A DNA stretch of 64,000 nt from Verrucomicrobiales bacterium (GCA_015075445.1 JABTUJ010000014.1:62001-126000), one strand, 5' to 3'. Positions 44,341-53,636 are shown, counted from the stretch's first letter. A program made the numbers and translations. Notes: a model not told the origin generated them from the sequence alone.

Positions 44341-45717
44341 GTGCGGCTCTGGAACCTGAATCCGGCCCCCGACATCGGCGCCAGTGCCTGGCTGGTTGAG
44401 ACCGACAACCACCGGCTGCTGCTCGACGCGGGCACGCATCCCAAGTACGAAGGACACGCGGGCCTGCCGCTGCTGGGTCGCGTGCGGCATCTCGAAGTGG
44501 ACGCGATCGCCATTTCGCACTGCCACCACGATCACGTCGGATCGTTGCCGATTGCGATGCGTTACTTCCCGGAGGCGCACGTTTTGTTGCCCGAGCTGAG
44601 CTACTTCCTGATCGAGCGGGTGCTCCACAATTCGGTGAACGTCATGCAGCGCAAGCGGGAGGAACTGGGGCTGCGCGAGTATCCGCTCTACACCCACAAC
44701 GAGGTGGACGATTTGGCCGCCCGGTTCCAGGGGTATCGCTACGGTCGCGAAGTCGAGTGGGCGGCGTTCCACAAGACACGGCGGGGCGCGGTCTCGCCGA
44801 CGCTCGAGTTCTACGATGCCGGGCACACGCTGGGGTCGGCCGGCATCATGGTACGCGGGGAGCGGGAGACCTTGTTCTACTCGGGGGATGTGTCTTTCCG
44901 CGATCAGACCCTGCTGCGCGGTGCGCGTTTCGAAGATGTGGAGGCGGACGTGCTGCTGCTCGAGACGACGCGTGGGGACCGGGCGGTTCCGGCCGGGTTC
45001 AGTCGGGCGGGGGAATCCGACCGTCTGGCCGATGCCATTGTCCGGGTGCTGAAGCGCCGGGGGAGTGTGCTGATCCCGGCCTTCGCCCTCGGGCGCACGC
45101 AGGAGATCCTCGGTTTTCTGGCGTTGCTGACGCGGGAAGGGCGGCTGCGGCCGCAACCCATTTACATTGGCGGGCTGGGCCGGGTGTTTACGGAGATCTA
45201 CGACCTCGAGGCTCACCGCACGCATCGTCAGCACAGCAGCTTGCAGCTCCACGAGGCGCTGAACCTCGTGGTTCTGGATCGGGGGCAGGCGGAGTCCATG
45301 CGGCTGCATCCGGGCCGTTTGTTCGTTCTTACCGCTGGCATGATGAGCGAGCACACGGCGGCGCATGACCTGGCACTGCGGATGATGGGCGACGAGCGGC
45401 AGGCCGTGTTCTTCGTCGGGTACGCGGATCCGGATACGCCCGGGGGAAGGCTCAAGGCTTCGAAGCCCGGCGAGACCTTCCTGTTCAGCTCGTCGGCGGG
45501 GGAGGTAACCCGGCGATGTGAGGTGGCGGAGTTCGATCTTACCGCCCATGCCAACCGGGATGAGTTGGTGGAGTTTGTGGGTCGAGTGAGGCCGCGCGTG
45601 GTCGTCCTCGGCCACGGCGCACCGAGCGCGCGGGCGTGGATGGAGACGGCCATTCGCAGCCGGTACCCGAGAATCAAGGTGCTGCAGCCTGAACCGGGCG
45701 AGGTGGTCGAGGTTTAG
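44341..45717 (+). CDS. MBL-fold metallo-hydrolase with beta-CASP domain (RNA-processing type)
   Basis: 458 residues, starting at GTG 44341, with GAGG nine bases upstream. The metallo-beta-lactamase core shows LLLDAGTHP, SHCHHDHVGSLP (motif 2, HxHxDH), DAGHTLGSAGI and FYSGDVSFRDQ. The beta-CASP insert (residues ~190-390) holds GSVLIPAFALGRTQEIL, and the C-terminus has FDLTAHANRDELVEFV and VVLGHGAPSARAWM. Enzymes of this kind are zinc-dependent RNA endo/exonucleases related to CPSF-73 and YSH1-like bacterial proteins. No KH domain is present. An RNA processing role is inferred. Confidence 0.88.
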   Translation: MRLWNLNPAPDIGASAWLVETDNHRLLLDAGTHPKYEGHAGLPLLGRVRHLEVDAIAISHCHHDHVGSLPIAMRYFPEAHVLLPELSYFLIERVLHNSVNVMQRKREELGLREYPLYTHNEVDDLAARFQGYRYGREVEWAAFHKTRRGAVSPTLEFYDAGHTLGSAGIMVRGERETLFYSGDVSFRDQTLLRGARFEDVEADVLLLETTRGDRAVPAGFSRAGESDRLADAIVRVLKRRGSVLIPAFALGRTQEILGFLALLTREGRLRPQPIYIGGLGRVFTEIYDLEAHRTHRQHSSLQLHEALNLVVLDRGQAESMRLHPGRLFVLTAGMMSEHTAAHDLALRMMGDERQAVFFVGYADPDTPGGRLKASKPGETFLFSSSAGEVTRRCEVAEFDLTAHANRDELVEFVGRVRPRVVVLGHGAPSARAWMETAIRSRYPRIKVLQPEPGEVVEV

Positions 45718-45762
45718 CCCGGATCCTTCAACGGCACACCCTGCGCGGAACCGTCATGGTTT

Positions 45763-45900
45763 GTAAGCGCCGACCTGAGGAGGCGAAGCGGGGCTGCTCC
45801 AGCTTCACAACGCCTCCTCACGTCGGCGCCTACTTCACGAGGCCTCCTCACGTCGGCGCCTACTTCACGAGGTCTCCTCACGTCGGCGCCTACGGTGGGG
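45763..45900. repeat. GTAGGCGCCGACGTGAGGAGGC repeat family, tandem and inverted
   Basis: Three direct copies of a 30-bp unit (CTCCTCACGTCGGCGCCTAC plus TTCACGAGG) start at 45811, 45841 and 45871. An inverted copy (GTAAGCGCCGACCTGAGGAG) lies at 45763-45782, so the block can fold as a hairpin. It fills the gap between the hydrolase and the sulfatase. The same sequence family occurs at 53675-53835. Confidence 0.85.
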
Positions 45901-45969
45901 ATGAGGTGTCCGTGCCGGCCGGGGTCGTTTGGGGTTGAACGCGCTGGCGGCGGCCTGTTCTATCCGGGC

Positions 45970-47481
45970 ATGCAATCCTGGTTTTTGGCAGTCCTGGCCT
46001 TGGGCCTGAGCGCGCCCGGCCTGGCCCAGCCGGCATCCGCCCCGGCGCGGACGCGCCCGAACATCGTCCTGCTGCTGGCCGACGATCTGGGGATCGGCGA
46101 CCTGCGGGCCTACAATCCGGAATCCCGGATACCGACGCCACACCTGGACCGCCTGGCGGCCGAGGGACTGCGCTTCACCGACATGCACTCGCCTTCGGCC
46201 GTCTGTACCCCCACGCGGTACGGGCTGCTGACCGGCCGTTACGCCTGGCGTTCACGCTTGAAGTCCGGCGTGCTCTGGGGATGGTCGCCTCCGCTGTTGG
46301 AAGCCGGGCGGATGACGTTGCCGGCGCTGCTTCGGGAGCAGGGCTATGCGACGGCCGGGTTTGGCAAGTGGCACCTGGGTCTCGGTTGGGCGACCCGCGA
46401 ACCGGCGGCCTTTGGGGACGGCTCGAAGCCGGCCGCCGATCCCCAGTTGGTTGATTACGGCCGGAACTTGTCCGGTGGCCCCCACACCGCGGGGTTCGAC
46501 TATTACTTGGGCATACCGGCGTCCCTGGACATGGAGCCGTACGTATGGATCGAGAATGACCGGTGTGTGGCGGCGCCGACGGAATGGTGCCCGGGAGACA
46601 AGCACCAGCGGCAGGGTGGGGGAGGTTTCTATCGGGCTGGGCCGATCGCGCCCGGTTTTCGGCTCGAGGAAGTGTTGCCGGAGCTCACCCGGCGGACGGT
46701 GCGTTACCTGGAGGACCACGTCCGGAAGCAACCGCGCCAGCCGTTCTTCGTCTATGTGCCGCTATCGTCGCCCCACGACCCGTGGTTACCGACGCCGGAA
46801 TTTGTGGGGCGGAGCGCGGCGGGGCCGCGGGGGGATTTTGTGGCTCAGACCGACGCGAGCGTGGGTCAGATTCTGGAGACCTTGGACCGCCTGGCGTTGG
46901 AGGAGAACACGCTGGTCGTGTTCACGAGCGACAACGGGGCCCACTGGCTGCCGGGGGAAGTCGAGCAATACCACCATGCTGCCAATGGTCCGTGGCGCGG
47001 CCAGAAAGCGGACATCCACGAGGGAGGGCATCGGGTGCCCTGCATTGTGCGCTGGCCCGCGCGGGTGAAGGGGGGAACCGCCACCGGGCAACTCGCCTGC
47101 CTCACGGATTTCGTGGCGACCTTTGCCGAGGTCTGCGGTGTGCGGTTGGCCGAGGACGCGGCGGAAGACAGCTTCAGCTTCGCGCACTTACTCCTTGGCA
47201 AGGCGCCGTCCGGACCCGTGCGACAGTCGCTGGTCCTGCATTCCGCCCAAGGGATGTTTGCCCTCCGGCGGGGCGGCTGGAAGTGGATTGAGGGGTTGGG
47301 GTCGGGTGGGTTTACCGCGCCGGCGAAGATCGCGCCGGCGGCCGGCGGGCCTGTTGGCCAGCTCTACGATCTCTACCGTGATCCGGCGGAACGCGAGAAC
47401 CTCGCGGCAGCCGAGCCCGAGATCGTGGCGCGGCTGCAGGCGGAACTGGCCGAGATTCAGCGTCGCGGTCGCAGCCGATGA
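45970..47481 (+). CDS. Secreted sulfatase (FGly type)
   Basis: 503 residues; signal MQSWFLAVLALGLSAPGLA. N-terminal metal ligands RPNIVLLLADDLGIGDL, then the formylglycine motif VCTPTRYGLLTGRY, in which the Cys is the residue converted to FGly. Other active-site parts are FGKWHLG, LSSPHDPWLP and FTSDNGAHW. It hydrolyses sulfate esters of glycans or small molecules, probably in the periplasm; the substrate is unknown. Activity needs an FGly-generating enzyme encoded elsewhere. Its stop overlaps the start of the next gene (ATGA). The start at 45970 opens the signal peptide. Confidence 0.92.
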   Translation: MQSWFLAVLALGLSAPGLAQPASAPARTRPNIVLLLADDLGIGDLRAYNPESRIPTPHLDRLAAEGLRFTDMHSPSAVCTPTRYGLLTGRYAWRSRLKSGVLWGWSPPLLEAGRMTLPALLREQGYATAGFGKWHLGLGWATREPAAFGDGSKPAADPQLVDYGRNLSGGPHTAGFDYYLGIPASLDMEPYVWIENDRCVAAPTEWCPGDKHQRQGGGGFYRAGPIAPGFRLEEVLPELTRRTVRYLEDHVRKQPRQPFFVYVPLSSPHDPWLPTPEFVGRSAAGPRGDFVAQTDASVGQILETLDRLALEENTLVVFTSDNGAHWLPGEVEQYHHAANGPWRGQKADIHEGGHRVPCIVRWPARVKGGTATGQLACLTDFVATFAEVCGVRLAEDAAEDSFSFAHLLLGKAPSGPVRQSLVLHSAQGMFALRRGGWKWIEGLGSGGFTAPAKIAPAAGGPVGQLYDLYRDPAERENLAAAEPEIVARLQAELAEIQRRGRSR

Positions 47482-48539
47482 ACCTCGCGTCTTGCTCTGA
47501 GGCCTCGTCGGGTGGTCGGATTCGGGGCCTGCCAAACCGACGGCACTTCCTGACCCGCTGCGGATTGGGGCTGGCTGGGCTGCCCCTGGCTGTTCGCCAA
47601 GTCTGGGCAGCCGGAAGGACGCAACCGCCGCTGATCCAATACCTGGTGCGGCTGGGTTATCATGCGTTTGAACTCAAACGCGACCGTCATGATCATTTTC
47701 TTGTCGCCGGCGAACTCGAGGAGCAGCGAGTCACCTTCCTGGTGGACACGGGTTGCAGTGTGAGTGCCGTGGATCGGCGACTGCTCAAAGGCGCGCGCAC
47801 CCTGGGGGAACTCGGGATCGCGATCCAGGACTCGCTTCTGGGCCGGATCGACCGGGAATCCATTTACCTGGGCAAGCGTCTGGCGTTGGGCAAGGCAGAG
47901 TTTTTCAACCAGCCGCTCCAGGCAGTGGACACCGCGTCCCTCCGGCAACAGTGGAATGCGATTCTGGGCCTGGATTTTCTCCTGCGCCACCATGCGATCC
48001 TCGACTGCTGGACCGGCTGGCTGTGCCTGAGGGATGCGCCTTTGGAGGCAGCGCTGGAAGGAGCGTTGGACGCCAGCCTGCAGTGCAGCGGCTACCTCGC
48101 CGTGCCGCTCACACCGGCGGATGGCTTGACGCTGCTGTGCCGGCCGGGCGTTCAGGGTCAGGTGCTTACCCTGATGGTGGATACGGGGGCGATCTGGAGT
48201 CTGCTGGATGAGGGATCAGCCCGGCAGTTGGGGTTGAAGACCACCAGCACATCCAAAGCCGTCCAAGGGCTCGACCGGCTCGTGCCTCGGGCCCTATCGG
48301 CGACGCGGATTGACGAGTTCACCCTCGGCGAGGGCATTGCGCGCAACGTTCGGATGGGGGTGGCCGACCTCCAGCCGTGGTTCCTCTCCAAACGTGAAGT
48401 TCAGCAGGCACGGGCGGCAGGCCAGCCGCTCGTGGAGTTGGATGGACTGCTTGGCGTCGACCACATGTTCGCCTTCGGCGCGCTGATTGACTGCCGGCGG
48501 CGGCGGCTTTGGGTGAGCCGCGAGCGGATGGCGAAGTAG
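47478..48539 (+). CDS. Tat-exported protein with two retropepsin-like aspartyl protease domains
   Basis: 353 residues. The N-terminal region has a twin-arginine signal (NRRHFLTRCGLGLAGLPLAV). Two copies of a retropepsin-like lobe follow. Lobe 1 (residues ~75-190) has VTFLVDTGCSVSAVD and the closing ILGLDFLLRHHAILD. Lobe 2 (~205-350) has LTLMVDTGAIWSLLDE and LLGVDHMFAFGALID. Each carries the catalytic DTG motif and the hydrophobic ILG-type helix, so the two could form one active site as in pepsin. It is coupled to the upstream sulfatase by ATGA overlap. Substrate and physiological role are unknown. Confidence 0.75.
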   Translation: MNLASCSEASSGGRIRGLPNRRHFLTRCGLGLAGLPLAVRQVWAAGRTQPPLIQYLVRLGYHAFELKRDRHDHFLVAGELEEQRVTFLVDTGCSVSAVDRRLLKGARTLGELGIAIQDSLLGRIDRESIYLGKRLALGKAEFFNQPLQAVDTASLRQQWNAILGLDFLLRHHAILDCWTGWLCLRDAPLEAALEGALDASLQCSGYLAVPLTPADGLTLLCRPGVQGQVLTLMVDTGAIWSLLDEGSARQLGLKTTSTSKAVQGLDRLVPRALSATRIDEFTLGEGIARNVRMGVADLQPWFLSKREVQQARAAGQPLVELDGLLGVDHMFAFGALIDCRRRRLWVSRERMAK

Positions 48540-48573
48540 GGGGATGCCGCCGCGAGGACTCTTCGGTTCGTGT

Positions 48574-50703
48574 CTATTCTCGGCGGCGGATAAGCACCAT
48601 CCAATCCTGCTCCGGATCCGCCGGCGGCGGGCCGAGGTTGACGGTGCCCGGGCCGGCGACACGGGCAGTCTCGGCGCGGAGCAAGTCGCCTCCGGTGCGG
48701 GGGTTGAACCAGCGAACCGAGAACCGCCCGGCGTGGTCGCCCAGATCGAGCGTCGTGGCACCGCCTTGGGGCAGGCAGACCACATAGACCTCCCCCGGCT
48801 TGGCCAGGCAGAACTTCGTGTTGTCGTTGGCGGTATTGCCGATGAGGGCGTTGGCATTGGCCATCTCCCAGAAAGGAATGCGCTGGTCGCGGAAGAACTC
48901 GAGGGCGATGCGGCAGTAATCCCAACTGCGGTCGCGACTGCGCCAGTCCTCGCACTGCAGATCGTTCTGGGGGAGTTGATAGCCGAAGTAATACTCAACG
49001 CCCGCTCCGCCCGCCATGAGGGTGCCCCAGAGGCAGAGCTTGCGGATGTCGTCGAGGGTGTACGGCTTGCCTCCCTGCATCGCCTCTCCGCTGTGTCCCT
49101 GGTAGCCCGGGTCGGGCGGCACGCCCATGTCGGCCGGGTTTTGCTCGTCGTGACAGACGACCCAGGGCTTGCCGGCACGGGCCGACGCGGTGACCCACTT
49201 CAGCGTGCGCTGATGCGCGGCGCTCCAGGAGTTCTGGAGGGACGCCCCGGTGAGCGCGGAACCTTCGCCCAGGAGGGGCGGGTACACCTTGTCCTGCTGG
49301 TCCGGAAAGGTATGGACGACGATGAGATGACGGTAGGGGTCGGTGTCGTGAAGGTACCGGGCCATATCTCGGAGTTCCTCGGTGGACTGGGTGTTTTCCT
49401 CGCCCAGATTCCAGTTGAGCCCGAGGTGGTGCGCGAAGCGGGCGATCAATTCGCGGAGGTAGAGCTTGCGCTCGGGACCCAGCCGGCCGCCGTCGAGCGC
49501 TTCGGGTACCTGGCCGGGCCGGGCGTCGTGACCGATCCGATCATCATCGATCTCGTTTTCCTGGAGTTTGAAGTGCAGAAACAAGCCGCGGGCGGTGGCG
49601 TGGTCGAACACGACACCCCATTGGTCGAGCTTCGAGCAGTCGTAGTGGAACTTCGTGTCGCGTTCGACGAACGGCCAGACATCGTCGCCGTCGCCACCGG
49701 CATTGTAGGGGAGGAAGCTGAACGAGTTGACGCCTTTGGCCGCCAGGTAGTTCAGGGCGCCGATGAGTCCTTTGCCCTTACCGTCCTGCCAGGTCGGGTC
49801 TCCCGGGCGCCAGTCCTGGACGTGGGGTTGCCAGGTCTTGAGCGCGCCCGCGGGGGCGTTCTCGCCCGGGCGAGCATCCCGACGCCGGTTGGGCACGGTG
49901 CCGTCGAAGTCCGCGTAGGCAAGCAGGTTCTCCGGGGCGTCGGGTCCGGCCTTGAGGAAGTACTCACCGGAGCCGGCGAAACGGAGGTGATGGCGGCCGA
50001 CGTACTCGAGTCGTCCGCGGGCACGGAAGTCGCGGCCGGTCTTGTCACTGTCGGCGACGGTGAACGAACCGCTGGCGGTCAGCACTGGTGAGGCCTGCGC
50101 GGCCGCGTCGTCGTCCACGGCGACGTGTGGACCGCGCAACAGGGACAGCGAGTAGTCCCAGCGCCCGATCTTGTCCGGGGACAGGTGAGCACGCCAGCGG
50201 GTGCCCGCCTCGGCGGAGGAGTCCGCGGCGTTCCCGTCAGCGGCAAAGTAGCCGGGCACGACGTATCGCGGCGTGCCGGATTCGTGCGTGAAGGTGGCGG
50301 TGAGGCGGTAATCGGTGAAAGGGTTGGGGTCCAGGTCCCGTTCATGGGCGTAAGGCCCGTCGAGGGTGAGGGTGATCTTGTGCCACTGCCGCAGTTCGCC
50401 GCTGACGGTCACGGTGCCCGCGCCGTCGGGGAGGCGCGGCCGGGCTTGCTGGTCCTGCTTGAGGTTCTTCGCGATCCAGTGGGCGAGGGTTGAGCTGCCG
50501 AAGCCGTAGCCGCCCGGAAGGGGGCGGTAGTCCATCGTCTGGATTTGGGGCGGCGGACCCCAGTGGGCTGGGAAGGGCTTGCGCCCGCCGGGGCTGTTGG
50601 GGGCTTCGCCGGTTTGGGCCGAGGGCTGGGGGGCGAGGGCGAAGGTGGCGACAAGTAGGACGACCTGCCACAAGGGGTTCCGGAAGAGCATGGACACGGT
50701 CAT
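48574..50703 (-). CDS. Secreted DUF5060-domain glycosidase-like protein
   Basis: 709 residues; signal MTVSMLFRNPLWQVVLLVATFAL. A DUF5060 beta-sandwich (residues ~95-235) has RQWHKITLTLDGPYA and GYFAADGNAADSS. The TIM-barrel region follows (residues ~290-610), with GVNSFSFLPYNAGGDGDDVWPF, HHLGLNWNLGEENTQS (candidate acid/base Glu) and KPWVVCHDEQNP. A C-terminal collagen-binding-like sandwich (GRFSVRWFNPRTGGDL) ends the protein. The order matches DUF5060 and collagen-binding-domain proteins of planctomycetes. A polysaccharide substrate is inferred. An alternative start at 50691 is possible. Confidence 0.83.
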   Translation of the reverse strand: MTVSMLFRNPLWQVVLLVATFALAPQPSAQTGEAPNSPGGRKPFPAHWGPPPQIQTMDYRPLPGGYGFGSSTLAHWIAKNLKQDQQARPRLPDGAGTVTVSGELRQWHKITLTLDGPYAHERDLDPNPFTDYRLTATFTHESGTPRYVVPGYFAADGNAADSSAEAGTRWRAHLSPDKIGRWDYSLSLLRGPHVAVDDDAAAQASPVLTASGSFTVADSDKTGRDFRARGRLEYVGRHHLRFAGSGEYFLKAGPDAPENLLAYADFDGTVPNRRRDARPGENAPAGALKTWQPHVQDWRPGDPTWQDGKGKGLIGALNYLAAKGVNSFSFLPYNAGGDGDDVWPFVERDTKFHYDCSKLDQWGVVFDHATARGLFLHFKLQENEIDDDRIGHDARPGQVPEALDGGRLGPERKLYLRELIARFAHHLGLNWNLGEENTQSTEELRDMARYLHDTDPYRHLIVVHTFPDQQDKVYPPLLGEGSALTGASLQNSWSAAHQRTLKWVTASARAGKPWVVCHDEQNPADMGVPPDPGYQGHSGEAMQGGKPYTLDDIRKLCLWGTLMAGGAGVEYYFGYQLPQNDLQCEDWRSRDRSWDYCRIALEFFRDQRIPFWEMANANALIGNTANDNTKFCLAKPGEVYVVCLPQGGATTLDLGDHAGRFSVRWFNPRTGGDLLRAETARVAGPGTVNLGPPPADPEQDWMVLIRRRE

Positions 50704-50770
50704 AATGGGCAGCAGATGTAACGCAGCGATGCCGACCCGTCCACCGGATAACGAAGGGCCCGAGGCAGAT

Positions 50771-51289
50771 TCAGGGGGCGCCGGCCTGCTCTCCTGCGGC
50801 ACCACCGAGTTCGGCTTGAGCGACGGCCTCGAGTTCGCCCGCGAAGCGCCGCAAGGACTCGGTCACGGGACCGGCGTGGGCCAGCCAGCGCTCGCGAAGG
50901 TTGGCCACTCTCGCTGCATCCAGGCCGTAGTCGTAGCTGTGGCGGAAGACATGGCGGAAACCTCGGAGTTCGTCCAGGAGCGGTTTCAGGTCCGGCGAAA
51001 GCACTGGTGGCCGGAGGGGCGACAGGTCCAGGAACATCTTCGCCAGCAATTCCCGGTGCCAGCGGGAGAGGTCCTTCACGTGATTCTCGAAGGTCCGCGA
51101 AACCTGGTCGAAGGTGTTCTCCAGAGCGTTGTAGATGTTGTGCAGGTAGTAGGCAGCCGTGATCGTCCCGGTCTCGGGCAGAGCGGCGTCTGGCAAGGCC
51201 GACAGCGCCGTGGTCCAGCGGCGGACCACCTCCACGTCGGCTTGGATGACGGCTTTCAGCGTCAGGGCCGAGGCTGGGTCAATTTTCAT
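50771..51289 (-). CDS. HepT-like HEPN ribonuclease (toxin)
   Basis: A 172-residue, all-helical HEPN-domain protein. The signature RHVFRHSYDYGL gives RX4H-x-Y, the catalytic motif of HepT RNases. The start at 51289 (MKIDPASALTL) overlaps the end of the partner MNT gene by 11 bases. In such modules the HEPN protein cleaves RNA and its paired nucleotidyltransferase neutralises it by AMPylating or binding the HEPN tyrosine; that mechanism is known for the MntA/HepT family and is inferred here. The pair probably works as a toxin-antitoxin system. Confidence 0.8.
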   Translation of the reverse strand: MKIDPASALTLKAVIQADVEVVRRWTTALSALPDAALPETGTITAAYYLHNIYNALENTFDQVSRTFENHVKDLSRWHRELLAKMFLDLSPLRPPVLSPDLKPLLDELRGFRHVFRHSYDYGLDAARVANLRERWLAHAGPVTESLRRFAGELEAVAQAELGGAAGEQAGAP

Positions 51290-51593
51290 AGGGCAGGGGA
51301 ATCCAATGCTGCCGGATGATCGCCAGCAAATTCGGGGAGGCGGTCTCGACCTCGACCAAGTCCACCGGACATCCCAGCAATTGATCGAGCTCGGAAACCA
51401 TGCGGTAAAAGACCGCCCCGGGCAGCCCTTCCACGGCCAGGTCCAGGTCGGATCGGGCATCTTGCCGACGCCCCATCGCCACCGACCCGAACAGCCACAC
51501 CTGGCGGGCCCCGTGGCGATACAGGTGCTGCGCTCCCCGCCGGGCCAGGGCCCGGCGAGCTTCCACCGTCGAAATCGCAGCCGGCTGCGTCAT
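51279..51593 (-). CDS. MntA-like nucleotidyltransferase (antitoxin)
   Basis: 104 residues from ATG 51593 (MTQPAAIS); an in-frame ATG at 51617 is an alternative. The minimal nucleotidyltransferase signature is present: VWLFGSVAMGRRQDARSDLDLAVEG, i.e. GSX10DXD with both metal-binding Asp. The helical remainder is short. It is the first gene of a two-gene unit with the HEPN gene and overlaps it by 11 bases. Known MntA-type enzymes AMPylate the HEPN tyrosine to keep the RNase off. Confidence 0.8.
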   Translation of the reverse strand: MTQPAAISTVEARRALARRGAQHLYRHGARQVWLFGSVAMGRRQDARSDLDLAVEGLPGAVFYRMVSELDQLLGCPVDLVEVETASPNLLAIIRQHWIPLPYEN

Positions 51594-51941
51594 ACGAGTC
51601 CCCGCGTGGTTTCCCATCGCTGACCCGTATCTCTACACGTTCCCGGGGTGGCTGGCAAGGCGGGAGATGTCCGCGGTTCGTGGTTCGCTCTTGCCCAGGA
51701 TAGATCGCCGGGTGAGGACCCCCGGCCTACAAGGGGGAGCGCCGGGTGAGGGCACCCGGCCTACAAGGGGGAGTGCCGGGTGAGGGCACCCGGCCTACAA
51801 GGGGGAGCGCCGGGTGAGGACCCCCGGCCTACAAGGGGGAGACGAGACGATTCTACCTCGACCGGACGGGGTTGCGGAGTATCCGGATGCGCTCCATCTT
51901 CGCCGCGACAGCAGCATTTGAACCATGGAATCTCCTCATTC
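51594..51941. repeat. Gene-free interval with four 34-bp hairpin repeats
   Basis: Four tandem 34-bp units start exactly at 51707, 51741, 51775 and 51809, each reading GCCGGGTGAGG(G/A)C(A/C)CCCGGCCTACAAGGGGGAG(C/T). The first 20 bases form a hairpin (GCCGGGTG/CACCCGGC in the middle copies). No gene is seen. The block lies between the divergent MntA gene and the phosphoesterase. Confidence 0.85.
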
Positions 51942-53636
51942 ATGAAACCGACACCGCACCCCTCCGGCCCGTCGCCCCGCCCCGTCCCCACGAGCCCGCT
52001 CCCGTCGGACGGGCTGAATCGCCGCCGCTTTTTGCGATCCCTGCTTTCGGTCGGCGGCGTCGGCCTGGTTGGCGCACCGCCCTTCTGGATGCGTGCCGCC
52101 GCGCCCGCCTCCGCGGAAGGGATGGTCTTTCACGACCAACGGGGTGAGGGCCGCAGGTATCCCCAGGCGCCGGGCCTTCCCGGTGTGGCCGTCTCGAATG
52201 GGCGCCACGTCACGCTCACCGACGAGCGAGGCCGCTGGCGATTGCCGGTGGATGACGAGACCACGACGTTCTTCGTCATTAAACCGCGCGGGTGGCGGAC
52301 GCGCCTGAGCGCGCATCACCTGCCCCGGGGGTACCACCATCACCAACCGGACGGCTCACCGCCGCAGCGGTTCCCGGGCGTGGCGCCCACCGGACCGCTT
52401 CCCGAGTCCATCGACTTCGCCTTGGTCCCTCAGGAGGAGGGCGATCGGTTCAAGGCCCTGGTGTGCGGGGATCCTCAGCCGCGCAATGCGCTGGAGGTGG
52501 GTTACCTGGCCCAGAGCGTCGTGCCGGAACTGTGCGGCACGGAGGCGGCCTTCGGGGTGGCCCTGGGCGACATCGCCTTCGACGACCTCAACACCCTGGA
52601 GCCGCTCAGCGAGGTCTTCGGCCTGGTGGGCGTGCCCTGGTACTACGTGCTGGGCAATCACGACATGAACTACGACGCGCCCGACAACCGTCACGCGAAC
52701 GAGACCTTCCGTCGTGTGTTCGGTCCCTCCTGGTATGCGTTCAACTACGGCCCGGTCCACTTCGTGGTGCTCAACAACGTCGAGTGGATGGGGCCCGACC
52801 CGGATCGGCCGAGCAGCACGGGCAACTATCGCGGGGCGCTGGGTGAGCGTCAGCTCGAGTTCATCGCCGAAGACCTCCGCCACGTGCCGGCCGACCGCCT
52901 GGTGGTGCTCTTCATGCACATCCCCCTGCACCGGGGGTTTGCCCCGAACCCGAGTTCCGTGACCCACGACCGGCAACGGCTCTACCAGTTGATCGGAGCG
53001 CGGCCCCACACCCTTTCGTTCTCCGCCCATACCCACTGGCATGCCCACCGATTTCTCGGGGCCGAGGACGGCTGGCCCGGGGCGCAGCCGCATCATCATG
53101 TCATCACCGGCGCCCTCTGCGGGAGCTGGTTTGGCGGTGCGCCGGGCGAGGATGGTGTGCCGCACGCCACGATGTCCGACGGCACCCCGCGCGGTTACGT
53201 CGAGATGGAGTTCGACGGCGCTCGCTACCGCATGGACGGCTACAAGTCCCTGGGGCGCCCGCGTGACTACCAGATGCACCTGGAGCTGCCGCCGGAACTG
53301 TCACGCGTCTCGCTGGCAGACACGAACCTCACTGTCAACGTGTTCAACGGGTCCGAACGCTCCGTCGTTCGCTGGCGCTGCGGCGCCGGAGATACCTGGC
53401 GCCCGCTGGCACGAGTCGAGGCGGCCGACCCCCGATTCCTCCGCTTGCGCGAGCGGGACCAGAACCTGTCTGCGCCTTACCGCGCCCTGCCGCAGCCGAT
53501 GACCAACTGCCCCCACCTGTGGCGCGGCCCGTTGCCGGGCGATCTGACGCCGGGGACCCACCTGGTGGAGGTGGCGGCGGAGGACATGTTCGGCCAGAGC
53601 CACTACGGCCGCCGCGCGTTGCGCGTGGTGGGCTGA
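51942..53636 (+). CDS. Tat-exported calcineurin-like metallophosphoesterase
   Basis: 564 residues. The twin-arginine signal is LNRRRFLRSLLSVGGVGLVGA. After an N-terminal beta-domain (~60-130; GVAVSNGRHVTLTDERGRW), the catalytic domain shows the metallophosphatase ladder: FKALVCGDPQ, VALGDIAFDD, YVLGNHDMNY, LVVLFMHIPLHRG and SFSAHTHWHAH. The C-terminal ~170 residues form beta-sandwiches (MetallophosC-like). The substrate is unknown; it acts outside the cytoplasm. The start at 51942 avoids an upstream repeat-derived extension. Confidence 0.87.
   Translation: MKPTPHPSGPSPRPVPTSPLPSDGLNRRRFLRSLLSVGGVGLVGAPPFWMRAAAPASAEGMVFHDQRGEGRRYPQAPGLPGVAVSNGRHVTLTDERGRWRLPVDDETTTFFVIKPRGWRTRLSAHHLPRGYHHHQPDGSPPQRFPGVAPTGPLPESIDFALVPQEEGDRFKALVCGDPQPRNALEVGYLAQSVVPELCGTEAAFGVALGDIAFDDLNTLEPLSEVFGLVGVPWYYVLGNHDMNYDAPDNRHANETFRRVFGPSWYAFNYGPVHFVVLNNVEWMGPDPDRPSSTGNYRGALGERQLEFIAEDLRHVPADRLVVLFMHIPLHRGFAPNPSSVTHDRQRLYQLIGARPHTLSFSAHTHWHAHRFLGAEDGWPGAQPHHHVITGALCGSWFGGAPGEDGVPHATMSDGTPRGYVEMEFDGARYRMDGYKSLGRPRDYQMHLELPPELSRVSLADTNLTVNVFNGSERSVVRWRCGAGDTWRPLARVEAADPRFLRLRERDQNLSAPYRALPQPMTNCPHLWRGPLPGDLTPGTHLVEVAAEDMFGQSHYGRRALRVVG

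Noticed and set aside
51707..51842. Possible CRISPR array
   Set aside because: Units are contiguous 34-bp tandem repeats without distinct unique spacers, and no cas gene is present.
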